Shown here piece after piece: positions 48,475 to 59,550 of a stretch of 60,895 nucleotides of DNA (the stretch's first letter is position 1; each line of letters opens with the position of its first letter). The position numbers were made by a program, and so were the translations under genes. Origin of the DNA: Pleurotus djamor (taxonomy: Eukaryota > Basidiomycota > Agaricomycetes > Agaricales > Pleurotaceae); assembly GCA_029747585.1 (NCBI GenBank), contig JAPEVF010000194.1:13238-74132 (forward strand). Reading direction: 5' to 3'. A model generated the notes under the pieces. The model worked only from the letters and a program-made list of their open reading frames with translations, was not told the DNA's origin and did no database searches.

Positions 48475-49262
48475 ATGTCGACCACTGAAGAAGAACTGGA
48501 TCCGTATGAACTCCTTGATCTCAGATCCGAGGCGAATGACCAAGAAATAAAAACTGCGTATCGGCAACTGCTCAAAGTCCATCCAGATCGAGTATGCTAC
48601 TTCTATTTCTTCCGCCTCTCGACTCATACTTCCCCAGAACACAGGCAATCCCGATGCAGGCATGTCTTGTGGATAAACTCATAGAGTGCGTGTAACTAAC
48701 CAAATACACAAAAATCACGGAAATTTCACGGGTTAAACCAGGCATAAGTACGAACTGCTTCTCGATCCTCTGCGACGACTCGCCCTTGACGCCAAACTCC
48801 GAGTCAAACTTGCTCGGAAGGAACGGTTTAAAGCGTATGACTCCAAACGCAAGAATCTCGTCGAAGATCTAGAAGAGAGGGAGCGCGCTTTCCAAAAGGC
48901 CCGGGTGGAGAAGCAGCAGGAAGAGATCAAGGTCTGGCATGAGACTGAGAGAAGAGGGGAGGAAACTGATAGAGAGGAACGGGAACGGGAGCTGAGACAT
49001 CAACAACCCAGCGCTACCACTTCCAAAGACGAGGATGCAACGATTGACGAGATGGAGGCTCCTTCATTAGGTGCGCATGAACACTTCAACACTCTCTCCG
49101 CGCGTGAACTAACGCAGCCAGCTCAGGCGACTTTGACACCACGGTTCGCGTCAAATACGCAATAAAATCGCTTCCAAACCTCACATCCGCCTCTTCGATG
49201 GTCACCCTATTGGCACCCTTTGGCGCCAAGATGGAGTTTCCGTGGTCTTATCCATGGTTCTG
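48475..49262 (+). pseudogene. J-domain protein of DNAJC17/Cwf23 type, truncated inside the RRM
   Basis: DNAJC17-type proteins are Hsp70 co-chaperones tied to spliceosome function: J-domain, coiled coil, then RRM. Here the J-domain is readable: LDPYELLDLRSEANDQEIKT, AYRQLLKVHPDR (HPD intact), spliced to NTGNPDA, then YELLLDPLRRLALDAKLRV. A charged coiled coil (KNLVEDLEERERAFQKARVE) follows, and an intron near 49071-49120 leads to FDTTVRVKYAIKSLPNLTSA, SSMVTLLAPFGA, the start of the RRM. The RRM then stops: sequence runs directly into a FunK1 fragment at about 49262. Two further defects: between NPDA and YELL a stretch coding KFHGLNQA sits out of frame with a 4-nt excess, and after LLAPFGA the frame must shift to read VSVVLSM. 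It could still make a J-domain-only protein, but looks broken. Confidence 0.65.
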
Positions 49263-50661
49263 GACGGGCTTCGCGAGCATGTCATTGCATTTCTTATCGA
49301 GGACGACACCATACAGATGCTTTACTATGATCGGCCAATTCTCATTCGCTCCGAACCTCTCAACTTCGCCCGAGATTGGCCAATGTTTGAGAGCCTCATT
49401 GCGTACCTTGGGCAGATGTCGGCAGAGGATTGGGGTTTCCGTCCAACGCTGATGAAGGTCAATGAAGAATACATGGCGCTGGAGAGCTTGAGGAAACCCG
49501 AATCTTCGACCGGAGACACGCTAGTTGACAACNTTTTTTGAAGGGGGCGGTTCTGGAACTCAGAGATGATTGGAAGTTAGAATTAAAGCACGCTGTGCGT
49601 CAGACGCGTGGCCTTTGTGGACGCGGGACTATAGCTATTGCAGCTGAACGCGATCGGGGATCTGAGCTGCCGCGTGAAAAGGTTTTTGTCAAGATCAGCT
49701 GGCAACCCAAATCGCGGAGATCCGAATCCGAGCTCTTGCAGCACATTTCCAACAAGATTGCAGAGAAGAAGGAAGAGTACGAATGGATATTGGAACACCT
49801 ACCCGCGCTCAAGTTTGAAGCGTCTTTCGGCGATCTGGTAGGCATCCAGTCGCGTCTGAAGGCCTACCCCGAGTTCAAGGATGTCTACGAGGAGCGTATC
49901 CTGCGTATCTATGTATTCGATGTGCTGCACAAATTGTCGTCGTTCAGGGCGAGACCTGTATTTTTCATTCGGCGGTTTGCTCAGATTGTGAGATGTAAGG
50001 ATTACCCTTTTGTCATTCGCTCATTCTCGCTGACTATCCGCTCGTCTACAGGTCACCAATGGCTGCATGATGTTGCCGGCATATTGCACCGTGATAATAG
50101 CCTGAACAATCTGATGTATCGAGAGAAGCATGGGACGATCTATGGCGTTCTGAATGACTTTGACCTTGCGTCACTCGTCGCCGACCTAGACAAAAGTCTG
50201 CAATCTTCGCAGCGAACTGGGACTCGGATATACATGGCGTTCGATCTACTTTCCTCTCCTAACCCTCCTCGTCATCTCAATCGCCATGACCTCGAGTCCT
50301 TTTTCTATGTACTGCTTGATGTCATCCACAACCCACACGGCCAGAGCTTGAATATGGGTACTTGGTTCGCCCTCGACGACCTTTCTCTCGGAAAAGGGCA
50401 GCGTGTTCTACCACTTCCTTGCGTGACGCCGCCTTACCCTCTTGTGCTGCGTTTGTTCCCTTTCTTTCGCAAATTCAAGATCTGTGGAACCAGTACGTCA
50501 TGAACTTGAGGGCGCGGGACCGTGGGGTCGAGTTAGATGATGTAGTCGCGAGCAATGCCATTACCGGGGCCTCCTTCCTCTCACCTCTAGATGCATTTCT
50601 CCTCGGTGCGTCTCACTTTACTCTTCCATCTACGCACTTAGCCATTGATTTTTCTCTGTAG
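49262..50661 (+). pseudogene. FunK1 copy 3, 5'-truncated and frameshifted
   Basis: Starts abruptly at GLREHVIAFLIEDDTIQMLY, so the whole N-terminal KPD...EFK region, the Lys-Ser repeat and promoter are missing. Kinase motifs remain: VFVKISWQPKSRRSESELLQ, an intron at about 49994-50052, LHRDNSLNNLMYREKHGT (HRD), VLNDFDLASLVADLDK, LNRHDLESFFYVLLDV. An N at 49533 within a T run breaks the reading and may be an assembly artefact. At about 50390 a 7-bp net deletion relative to copy 1 (CTCTC-GGAAAAGGGCAG) shifts the frame, ending at 50503, while the original frame resumes afterwards (SLRDAALPSCAAFVPFLSQI) to 50661. Joined directly to the truncated J-domain gene. Confidence 0.78.
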
Positions 50662-51908
50662 GTCGATCCGATGATTGAAGTTGACCCGTCCATGTCCTCT
50701 TTCTCTTTCCAAGCATTTATCAAGTGTCCGTGCTTTGCTAAGGATACAGATTACCCGGTCCAAAGGCCTGAACTGACCGCCGCCGTTACTACCCCCCTTG
50801 GAAATTCATCCTTGATCAGTCGTCCATGTTAGTCGCCTTGGGCCTCGTACGGTGTACTGAAAGGGGAAGTGGAGACGATGGTTCATGATAATTTGGGGGA
50901 TGATAGCGACCGCGAAACGCGAGTCTTCGATTGTATGTCCTGGATCATGGCTTTGTGGGCTCAAGCGCTCAGTGCTGATCTGCGCTACGCTCCAGAGATT
51001 GCAAGTTGTCGAGCCTTGTGGCCCGCAGTCTGAGGTCCACTAGTTACGCATCGCTTCCTGGCGACGTATGATTCTGCTTCCACGGCGACGCCGGCGACAC
51101 AACCTCTCACAGACTCCTCGCTGGCGGTAAAACATGTGGAATATCAGGCACCATCCTCTCCATGACCAGAATACTCTACCTTTTCAGTTTTCCGGCACAT
51201 CCGTTGGTTCCTTACCCCTCGATAGCGATGGCAACCAATGCCCCCATGCTCGCTAGCGAGAACCTATAAACATTTACGTGGTCCACGCAGAGCTTTTGAG
51301 ATGGTGATGCGACGTTGCTACAGAGACGCTATGGGGAACTGCCAAATTTGTTCCCGCCCTGTGACGAAGCGCCCAGTGATCGTGATCGTCCCAATTCTGA
51401 CATTCCCTTTGTACCCTCCCAATTTGTTACATCACCGACCATCAACTCCAAGTTCATTCCTTTTGGCAATATGAATCGTCGAATGAAGGTGAGTCTTTGT
51501 TGAAGTGTACACAATAAGTCTTCGGGGCTGGAAATTCTAATTGTTCTCCAGCCACGCTCGCGTGTTTAGACAGACTCCTCGTCAGCCACGGGAAAAACCT
51601 TTTGGTGATGATTTCCTGGTTAGTGATAGTGGGAATCAAACTAAGGGCAAAGAGCTTCGCTGATTTTTGTTGCTTTTTGTTACCAAGTTTAATTTCTAGA
51701 ACCACGAGACAATAAACGAGTTTCCCGATTTGATTCTTCAGGTCGAGCAACGGTTAGACTTGGACGTTGCTTTTTTGTTTCGGGCACACCATGGGACAAA
51801 GCAACAGACGTCCTACATATACCCCCGAGCTGCCTCCCTCTTCCCCTTCTCTCGTTTTCCCTTCGCCTTTACCCTCTTCGCGTCGTCTCTCTCCCCACCT
51901 GGCTCGCG
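50662..51908. other. Intergenic with FunK1 3' flank remnant
   Basis: To about 50900 it repeats the FunK1 3' flank (GTCGATCCGATGATTGAAGTTGA, CTTTCTCTTTCCAAGC). The homology then fades, and the promoter-type segment and GCTCGG hairpin are not found. The rest holds no supported gene; pyrimidine-rich near 51835-51900 before the F-box ATG. Confidence 0.5.
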
Positions 51909-53677
51909 ATGAACATGTTCCGCAACCTGACTGGTCCCGGTAGACCTTCTCCCATTGGTTCATTGCCCATCGAAATACTCTCCCATATCTTTGCCCTCAG
52001 CTGCTTCGGGGAAACTTCCGAACGCGACGAGCACCCCCTTGGTTTTGATACACAAAGCATCACCGTTCCCCTTGTTCTCTCGACCGTTTGTCGACGATGG
52101 AGACAAGTGGCTTTGTCTACCTCCTCACTGTGGACCACTCTTTGTGTCACCCCTGACTTTGTCCTCGGTGATTCCTTGGACACAACACATATAACAACCT
52201 TCCTCCATCGGTCGAGAAGGGCTCCCCTTCGCATATTTGTCGATGTTCGAGATCCAGATTGGGATTTTACGGAACCTGGGTATGTCCTTTCAACTGATTG
52301 ACTTCATGCAATTTTGTGACTCATGGCGGTTGATGGACCAGTGTGACACAGAGCCCGTCCAACTACCAACCTCCCCTGGCTTCCGAACACCTTAGCCAAG
52401 CACTATCCATCCTCCTTCCCCACCTCTCCAGGTGGTGTTCCATCAGTATCTTCACTGATACTTGGGCCCTCATGCATACTGCGTTGACCCTCATCTCACC
52501 CGCTATATCCACACTGGGTGCTCCGTTACTGGAGTCTATCACACTCATGCGATGCAATGACTTCGTCAGTTTCGGTCAACACTTTCAACCAAGAGAGCTC
52601 AAAGATTCCCCGCTCTTCTCATTCGATCCCACCCACTCGACGCTCCGTCGTGATCAAGTCCTACCAAGGTTGCTTGATCTCACCTTGAAAGGTGTCCACG
52701 CCGATTGGCTCTCGCTCTCCCAACTGCTTTCTCCTCAACGAAACGGCGGTCTTCGCACGCTGGAGTTATCATCCCACTCACGGGATGTTCGACCTCCATT
52801 CCACGTCTTTCAAGATATCCTCTCCAAGTCTCCTGGGCTTCAAAAACTTGTGATCAGAGGCTCTGGCTTCTCGGAGCTTTCTTCCACCACTAGCATCGAT
52901 ACTGATGCCCCTCTGAACCGAAGCAATGATACCGTGGATAGAGCGTATCTTCCGGAGCTCCGAGACCTTGATATTGGGTATCGGTGTGTTGCAGAGGGAT
53001 GTCGGTTGGTGGATATCTTGGACGCGCCTGGTCTAACGTCGATCACTTTGTGTGATGATTCACATCCTGCAGAGGCTGAGACTCTCGATGGCGCCTCCCT
53101 CCTGTCCTACATCGGCCGTGGAACTTCAACATCCTCCAATCTCGATGAAAACAATGACTCTCAATCCGACAAAGCACCTTCCATTCCCTTCCCCAAAGTA
53201 GAGCAACTGATACTCGATAAAGTCCAATCATCACCGTCGCATTTCCGCACGACGTTCGAAGGATTGGGTAGCGTTCGGAGCCTTGAGCTGAAAGGAACTC
53301 CACTCGGTGCGATGCAGTCCCTTTTACCTTCATCTCAATGCTCCGTCGCCTGTCCCTGCCCCGCTCTCGAATCCCTCACACTGTACACTGCCGACCCTCT
53401 GTCATCGTTCTGCGCTCAGTCACGCCTTCACGCCTTCTTACTTGCGCGGACTTCAAGCAACGCCACCCCTTTGCGGGACGCTTCCGTGTACCTAGACTCG
53501 CATTCGTCGTTCTGTTCCCGAGAAGAAGCAATCCGTACCACCATGTGTGGTACCGACGTGCGAGTGTTCGAGGCGTTGCCCGAAGACGATGATATGCTGG
53601 ATTGGATGACTTGCGTCGGTGATGACGAGGAGACTGCTTTCAAACNTGGGGGGAGCTTTTCACGATCCTTATTTTGA
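51909..53677 (+). CDS. F-box protein with leucine-rich C-terminus
   Basis: F-box segment IGSLPIEILSHIFALSCFGE, then VPLVLSTVCRRWRQVALSTS and SLWTTLCVTPDF, the standard mushroom F-box opening. One intron at about 52280-52341 joins FTEPG to VTQSPSNYQPP in frame. The body has Leu-rich segments (LPRLLDLTLKGVHADWLSLS, GLRTLELSSHSRDV, SPGLQKLVIRGSGF, LPELRDLDIGYRCV, APGLTSITLCDDSH), an LRR-like recognition region. About 570 residues, ending near an N at 53646, so the last ten residues are uncertain. Probable SCF adaptor with unknown target. Confidence 0.8.
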
Positions 53678-55469
53678 TTCTTATTATTCTGGGACGATTG
53701 ATATCGCGGCTCGTTAAGTAGATAGAGTAGAGGTTAAAACAAAATCCATTGTACGTGTACATTAGCTCTGGCATCCAAACATAAAGCTACCCACCACATT
53801 CTGCTTGGTCCGATTATGCACTGACTTCGAGGCGCTGTCCGTAGACTGTAGTTCGCGCGGGATGAGCCCCAGACAGTCACACACGGAGCCCCAGACAGAC
53901 GATAGTAGTCACGTGGAGGTCCCAAGTCCCAAGTCCCCGGGATGCTCCGTGAGAAAGCCTTTCACATCTGGGAGCACCGCCACTCACGCAACTCAATTCC
54001 CAACCAACGTGAGCTCCATCTGCCACTCATCTCCCTCATCCTTTCCTTAGCTTTTCTTGACCAGCGAAACTATATTCAACTATCGAAATCCTCAATAATG
54101 GGAGGTATATCATTTACTGTGCGTATCAGTCCTCACGACGCTGTCAGTGCAGCTACTGACCGCCACATAGGTCAAGAACAAACCGAATCATGGTGGTGTC
54201 AAGGGCGGCTCGAAACCCAAATGACCGATAATAACATCGTGAAAGCTCTTGTCATCAACGAACGCGAGCTACCACCGATGATTCTGCGGACTTGTTTGGG
54301 GATCAGTGCTGCCGGCGCAGCGTTGAACGAATAGACCTTTTTCTGTATCTCATCGTCGCTCTACCTGCATTCACTATTGTATTATCTTATTCCAGGAATT
54401 TTTATCCACTTTTCCTTGCTGGAAAGTTATACTTGCCAAATGCCTTGGGGCCCAACTTTTATTGCGCAGCGTGAGTTGCCGCTCCACTCGCCTCAAGGTC
54501 TGATATCGTATCATAGCCGCGGACTATGCAAGAAACTACGCGCACGACCAACTCAAGCTGACCACGTATCATGGAAGGGAAAGTTCATGTCGAAGCAAGG
54601 TTTGGACGTCTAGACGTCTATGACTCGCATGCTGTCCTTCGGTTACAGCTATGTCGCTCACAAGCCGGCGCCCGCAGACTTTCGCCCCGGTGGCGGTATG
54701 TCAGTAACTGCTGCTGCCGCGAGCGAATCACTTTCAGCAACCAAAAACAGAGCGTCAAACAGCGTTGGGACCCCAACAGGCTAACGGCAAACTATCATGA
54801 TGGGACTCAGTGCCCTCATGTATGGTGTAATTACCGCGGTCCTTCACCAGGGTTGCTGGAGTAGGTGTCGAGGTCGATATTATAATTTTTATAACCGGAG
54901 GCACAAGCCCACCTCATGATGCTGAAGAACTCACATCCAATTTCCCTCATCCGTGGGTCCTTGGCTGGTGACCAGCCTTCATAGGCAAAGGAATGACAAA
55001 GGAACGAGGGGGATGGGAGGTGGGACGTGAGGTCATGACTCACATACTTTCACATGAGCTGAGGGCTTGCGTCCGTTGTCAATGTCCGTCAATCGCTTCG
55101 TCCGCGTTGTCTTACCCAGGACGCACGCTTCAAGGTTGACGTGGTCCATGACTAGTGAGTGTCGCGTCCTACTGATCGTTCGTTGCAGGTCGTACACCTC
55201 TGGTGCGCGAGGTGGTCGATTTCCGGATGGAAGTGATCGGGTTTTGGGCCAGTCCTCGGGACGACGGAAAAGCTACATAGTTTATGTACATCTCCAACAA
55301 CAAACCATGCGGGGGAGGACTCGGAAGATTTGACCTGTGACTTCGACTCTGGTGAGTGATTCTCGTATCTGAAATATATGATGTGGCCAATGACAATGCT
55401 GTTTCTGTAGGCAGTCCTCTGTGCTAGTGGTGTCTAATAATACAATGTGATCTCGTTCATCTCGCAGCT
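53678..55469. other. Mostly gene-free interval
   Basis: Between the F-box gene and the MYND gene. Only one weak small-gene candidate (54098-54224) is noted. Other frames lack motifs. No tRNA or repeat recognised. Confidence 0.35.
54098..54224 (+). CDS. Possible very small spliced ORF
   Basis: ATG in good context after a T/C-rich leader. MGGISFT, then a 52-nt GTGCGT...ACATAG intron, then VKNKPNHGGVKGGSKPK and stop, giving about 24 residues. Unspliced, the frame stays open to 54334 (78 residues, ending ISAAGAALNE). I do not recognise either product. The evidence is only a plausible intron and leader, so it may not be coding. Confidence 0.2.
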
Positions 55470-56250
55470 TCATCGGCGGCGGTTACGAGGTGTCTCCTCC
55501 CGCCCGATCTTGAAGCGCTGGCCGTCTGTAGAGAACTGAAGCATCCTCACCGTGGCAAGGGAGGAACATTCAACCCCCACGGCGGCGGACACGCACGGTC
55601 CCTTTGCTTTCATTTCCTTCCGTCGGATAGCTAATTCCTGCATGCACTCCTTCCACACGGGCATGCACCGTTCCGCATACTTGACGTCCAAGACCTCGAT
55701 CTTGGTGATCGTGAACAGGTCCGTTGGGCTGCTCGACCTTCGGAATTGGTTCTTGGGAGGCGTATGCGTCACCACGACCCGCAAGACATATTTTTCGGCA
55801 TTCCGAAGGTCGTTGTTGAGGTCCAACCTGTTTACGCACTCCTGGAGGAGGAATCCTGCCTCGGATTGGAGCCATGCACCAAGGTCGGTGTAGATTTCCA
55901 AGAGGATCTCTGTCAAGCGTTTCTTTTCTTCTTCGGTCTTCAGAAAGTCGAGAGATGGTAAGCGACTGCCCGCCTGAGCCACCTTGCAGCCCCGCTGGTG
56001 AGTCTAATTATTGAACCGTTCAGTTTGCCACAGGTTGACGACGATGCGCTAGTGAACATACCCTCCAGTCCTCTTGTTGGCACAACTTGGAACAATAGCT
56101 GAACCACGGTGCCCATCAATCCATATTCAAACCACATCTCAAAGTGACGCTAACTCACCTAATCGCCCGACATCTATGGCACTTTCTCAACGTGGTGCGC
56201 CCCTTCTTGCAGAAGTGACAGACCTGCAACACGGTTGGACGAGAAGCCAT
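55470..56250 (-). CDS. MYND-type zinc-finger protein
   Basis: Begins MASRPTVLQVCHFCKKGRTT and LRKCHRCRAI, continues across an intron (near 56098-56157) to SYCSKLCQQEDW, then across a second intron (near 55996-56060) to RRGCKVAQAGSRLPSLDF. The cysteines match a MYND finger, with its final His position apparently replaced (RRGCK). MYND domains bind proline-rich partners. The C-terminal ~165 residues (LTEILLEIYTDLGAWLQSEA, LLQECVNRLDLNNDLRNAEK, FTITKIEVLDVKYAERCMPV) match no domain I can name, but this MYND-plus-helical layout is common in mushroom genomes. About 215 residues, ending PRNRRR. Function unknown. Confidence 0.72.
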
Positions 56251-56751
56251 TGCTGCTGTTGGCTGCGGTGTGTCCAGTTGGCATAAATGGTCGGGGTAAG
56301 AAAGCAAGAGAGCTCGAGCGCTAAGAATGACTTTCGATGCGTTCATAGATTTGACAATTTAGGAAAACTCCGATCGGGCGAACAATGGTCGCGGGCCACC
56401 CACCATTGTCCCCTACCACGGATCAATGCGACCCTGTATGTGGACTCCCAAACGCTACTAGGGTAATATAAGTAGCACTCGAGTATCAGCTTATTTCATG
56501 TTCGGATATGTTTCACGAATAAACGTACTTAGACAGGCATCCCAAAATAATTAAGTACAATCTTCGTCTGCTTTCTCTGGCGTGTGCAACATATCTTTGA
56601 TGTAAACTGTTGTCGATCCGCAGGATATCGTTGAGACTCAGGCTCTACTAAACCACCGTCGAAAGAAACCCAAAACCAGGAGATATGTTCGTGGCGCGAG
56701 ACGAGATACGCGACTACGTCCCGCTCGTTGCTGGGTACATCTACAGTATTG
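56251..56751. other. Intergenic
   Basis: Upstream of the MYND gene and downstream of the kinase-like gene. No gene or repeat recognised. Confidence 0.4.
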
Positions 56752-59232
56752 TCAAAGCCTAAAGATCATGCAATCCTTGTCGCAGTTTGGTACCCTCATC
56801 GCACGGCGCAGCATCGCTATATCATGAGCGGCCAAGATGGGCTGACCACCGATAGCGTCGTCTGGCCGGAAGAACCTGTGACTGATGTTGAGGGGATATG
56901 TCGTTGTAGGCCCTTCAGGACCAGCCCAATCGTAGTCGATCAGCAGGACTCGCGGGTCGTTTGTGGGACCCAGACCAGGGCTCGAGGACGACACCGGAGT
57001 GGAAGGAAAAATCCCCAGATACCGACGCGAGACAAGAATATTGACGGAACGGATGTCCCCGTGCACATATCCCGCCTTGTGAAAGAGAATTAGCTTCGTC
57101 AAGAGTTCTTCATAAAGCTTTGATTTCGTGTCCTCGTCGAATAACGAAGCGTGTTCACGCTGGGCGTCGTCGAGAGGGATGTATCTACAGGAAAGATCCT
57201 GCGTGACCACCATGTGCCACCAACCATGTTGCTCGTACCCAAGAAGTTCAGGAGCCAATCCAACCTTTGCAGCCTGAATATGGGCTTGCTGGACATAAGT
57301 AGATGCGAATTTGACACAGATGTCCTCCGGCGGGTCGGTCGAAGACTTGGCAAAGTAAACGCGCTTGTCTGGCACATTGGAGGAATAAGTAAAACGCTTC
57401 GTGATGGAAGTTCTCAAGTCGGTGTAGGAACATGGAAAAGGGTAAAGGCATTGATGGGTCGTGTCGCTGAAAAGTGAGGGATACCTGATTTTCATATTCT
57501 CTGAGCCACGGCGGAGAGCTGCTAGGACACGAGTAGCAGCCTGCATCTCTGGGTGGTTGTTGGGATTCATCAAGAAATTGATGCTGGCGATGTGTTCAAT
57601 GCTTGGATGTCCCTTCAAGCCTCCGGCAGTTCCTACCATCACAAACATATGAGGCCCTGGCGTAGAATTAACCAACTCGGTCACCGGTGGTACGAGCAAA
57701 CGATTGAAAATGACTCACCGACAACACACATAATGATGACCGGGAAAGCGAAATGCTGGTACTTTGAGTAGTCACCATCGAAAAGCCTTCGCATATCCTC
57801 TACAACATAATGCATGGCCTGAACGAACGGGTCAGTGGTGCACCCTGCGTACTCGCCCTTGTATACCGCAAAATGGGCCGAATATGATTGCTGGTCAATT
57901 GTCCAGGTAATGCATCCGTCCATGGTGTATTGTGTACCGCGTATATTCCTCTCGGATAGAATCTCCCCAAGGACGGGTCCCATGGCGTTCGCGAAAGCTT
58001 GCCCTCGATCGGCGTCTCCTTTGGCGTTGGTCTCGTATACTTTGATCATCGCCTTCCTCAGGGCGAAAAGATTGACCATGTCCTGCTCAGTTGGAACAGC
58101 GTGGAAGGCATCGTAATGTAACTGGCACAATGTTTCGTCATATAAGGACGGGGGGCATGGATTGTCGAAGAACTCTTTACACCCCATTTGGCTCGAATTA
58201 AAAGTAGGGCCTACGTTGGTTTTCCCGCCGTCAGACCAAGGAGACTTTGAGGGGTTACTTGTGAAGAAAATTTGTCTAGATCGAGGCAATGTACGTTCGT
58301 CGATGACTTTATTCGCAGGGGGATCTGGGTGAGGTTCCATTCCGCCCTTGGTAACCGAAGCTTTTGGCGGAGGAGCTGATAACCGACATTAAGCACTTGT
58401 TAACCACCACCGAGCAGAGCTCAACTAAAATGGATGACATACGCGGAATAGGATCAATAAAGTGAAGAACACCGGGAGGATGGAGGGGAAATATAGTTGC
58501 TAAGGCGCGAAAAAGGCCAACGATCTTGTATCCTTCCGCGTCTTCTTTCGAAAGGCGCTGTATATAGTCGTCGCATTCAGGAGTGCCGACTATGTACCGA
58601 AGCTCTGGAGGTACCTGTGACTTTGCTATGACGATTCAACTAAGTATCGACAATAATAATTCACTCACTATACGGTAGCCTGTGCGAACAGTGCTCTCAT
58701 AAGCTGATGACATCTTAGCAATGACTCGCGTGTGGATGTTGAATACGTTGATTTTTCGTTCCGCAGTCCCTGCAGCACTGGATGAGCGACATCAGCCTGT
58801 TTCGAGAAAATGGTCACATACCATCGTAGGCATAGACATGCAGGACATTTGCATCGAGATTCAGAAGGTCTTTCATCAGCTGGCTCCAAGATTGCGCATT
58901 GAAATTGATGACTTTGAAACCATCGGGAGGGTCTAACAAACGGGTAATGACCTCCTCGCGGGTTATTTCGTGCGAAAACTAGTTGAAGGCTGAGCAATGC
59001 GCAAACGAACGAAGGGGACAGCACTTACATAGGCGAATGTCCAAGTGGGTTGGATTCGCCAACCCTTTTCGGTCAACGCGCTGCGAAATTTGCCTGGGAG
59101 CTGCTTGAAGTCGAGGTCTGGCGATGCATCGAATTCCAACGTTTGCGGAGCCAATCCATGGCCCGAATCCACGAAGACGTTGAGCGTAGCCTTTGGTGGC
59201 TTTTTGCGCTTTCCAGGCTGTTTGGGAGGCAT
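56752..59232 (-). CDS. Multi-domain protein: possible nuclease-like domain plus kinase-like domain
   Basis: Spliced gene with at least five introns. The N-terminus MPPKQPGKRKKPPKATLNVF is basic, then a small domain (LNVFVDSGHGLAPQTLEFD). Across introns it continues REEVITRLLDPPDGFKVINF and VPPELRYIVGTPECDDYIQR. The middle region (CQLHYDAFHAVPTEQDMVNL, YTMDGCITWTIDQQ, FAVYKGEYAGCTTDPFVQAM) resembles the D...(E)xK, then DPxxQxxxY arrangement of REase-like domains in fungal effector-type proteins, though the usual Glu of ExK reads Val. After an intron (CVVG/PHMFVMVGTAGG) the kinase-like part has YVHGDIRSVNILVSRR (HGD for HRD) and RVLLIDYDWAGPEG (DYD for DFG), ending DCMIFRL. About 735 residues. 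The domain names are inference from motifs; substrate and role are unknown. Confidence 0.62.
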
Positions 59233-59550
59233 AAGTGAGCAGCCAGCCCGGGTTAGGGGTCATCCAAGTCCGTTCCGGGACGAAGATCATAAGATGATCG
59301 GTTATTGAGCCGACTCTACAAATACAACGTGCGACGACCACGAACGCCCGATAAGCAGAATGCAATACTCACCTGTATACCATGTCAAGTCCTATCAAGG
59401 TTGTGCGTCCCTGACCAGACAACGCGGACGAAACGAGGAGTTTTCTGTATAAGGACCGATCCAACCCTCCGGCCACTTGCACCAAACTTGCACACGTCCA
59501 TTCATCACGTCGCGATACCCTTCCTCCAACCAACTTCGCAGAGAACTAGT
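59233..59550. other. Divergent promoter region
   Basis: Between the divergent kinase-like and DUF1996 genes. No separate gene; no clear TATA element. Confidence 0.35.
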
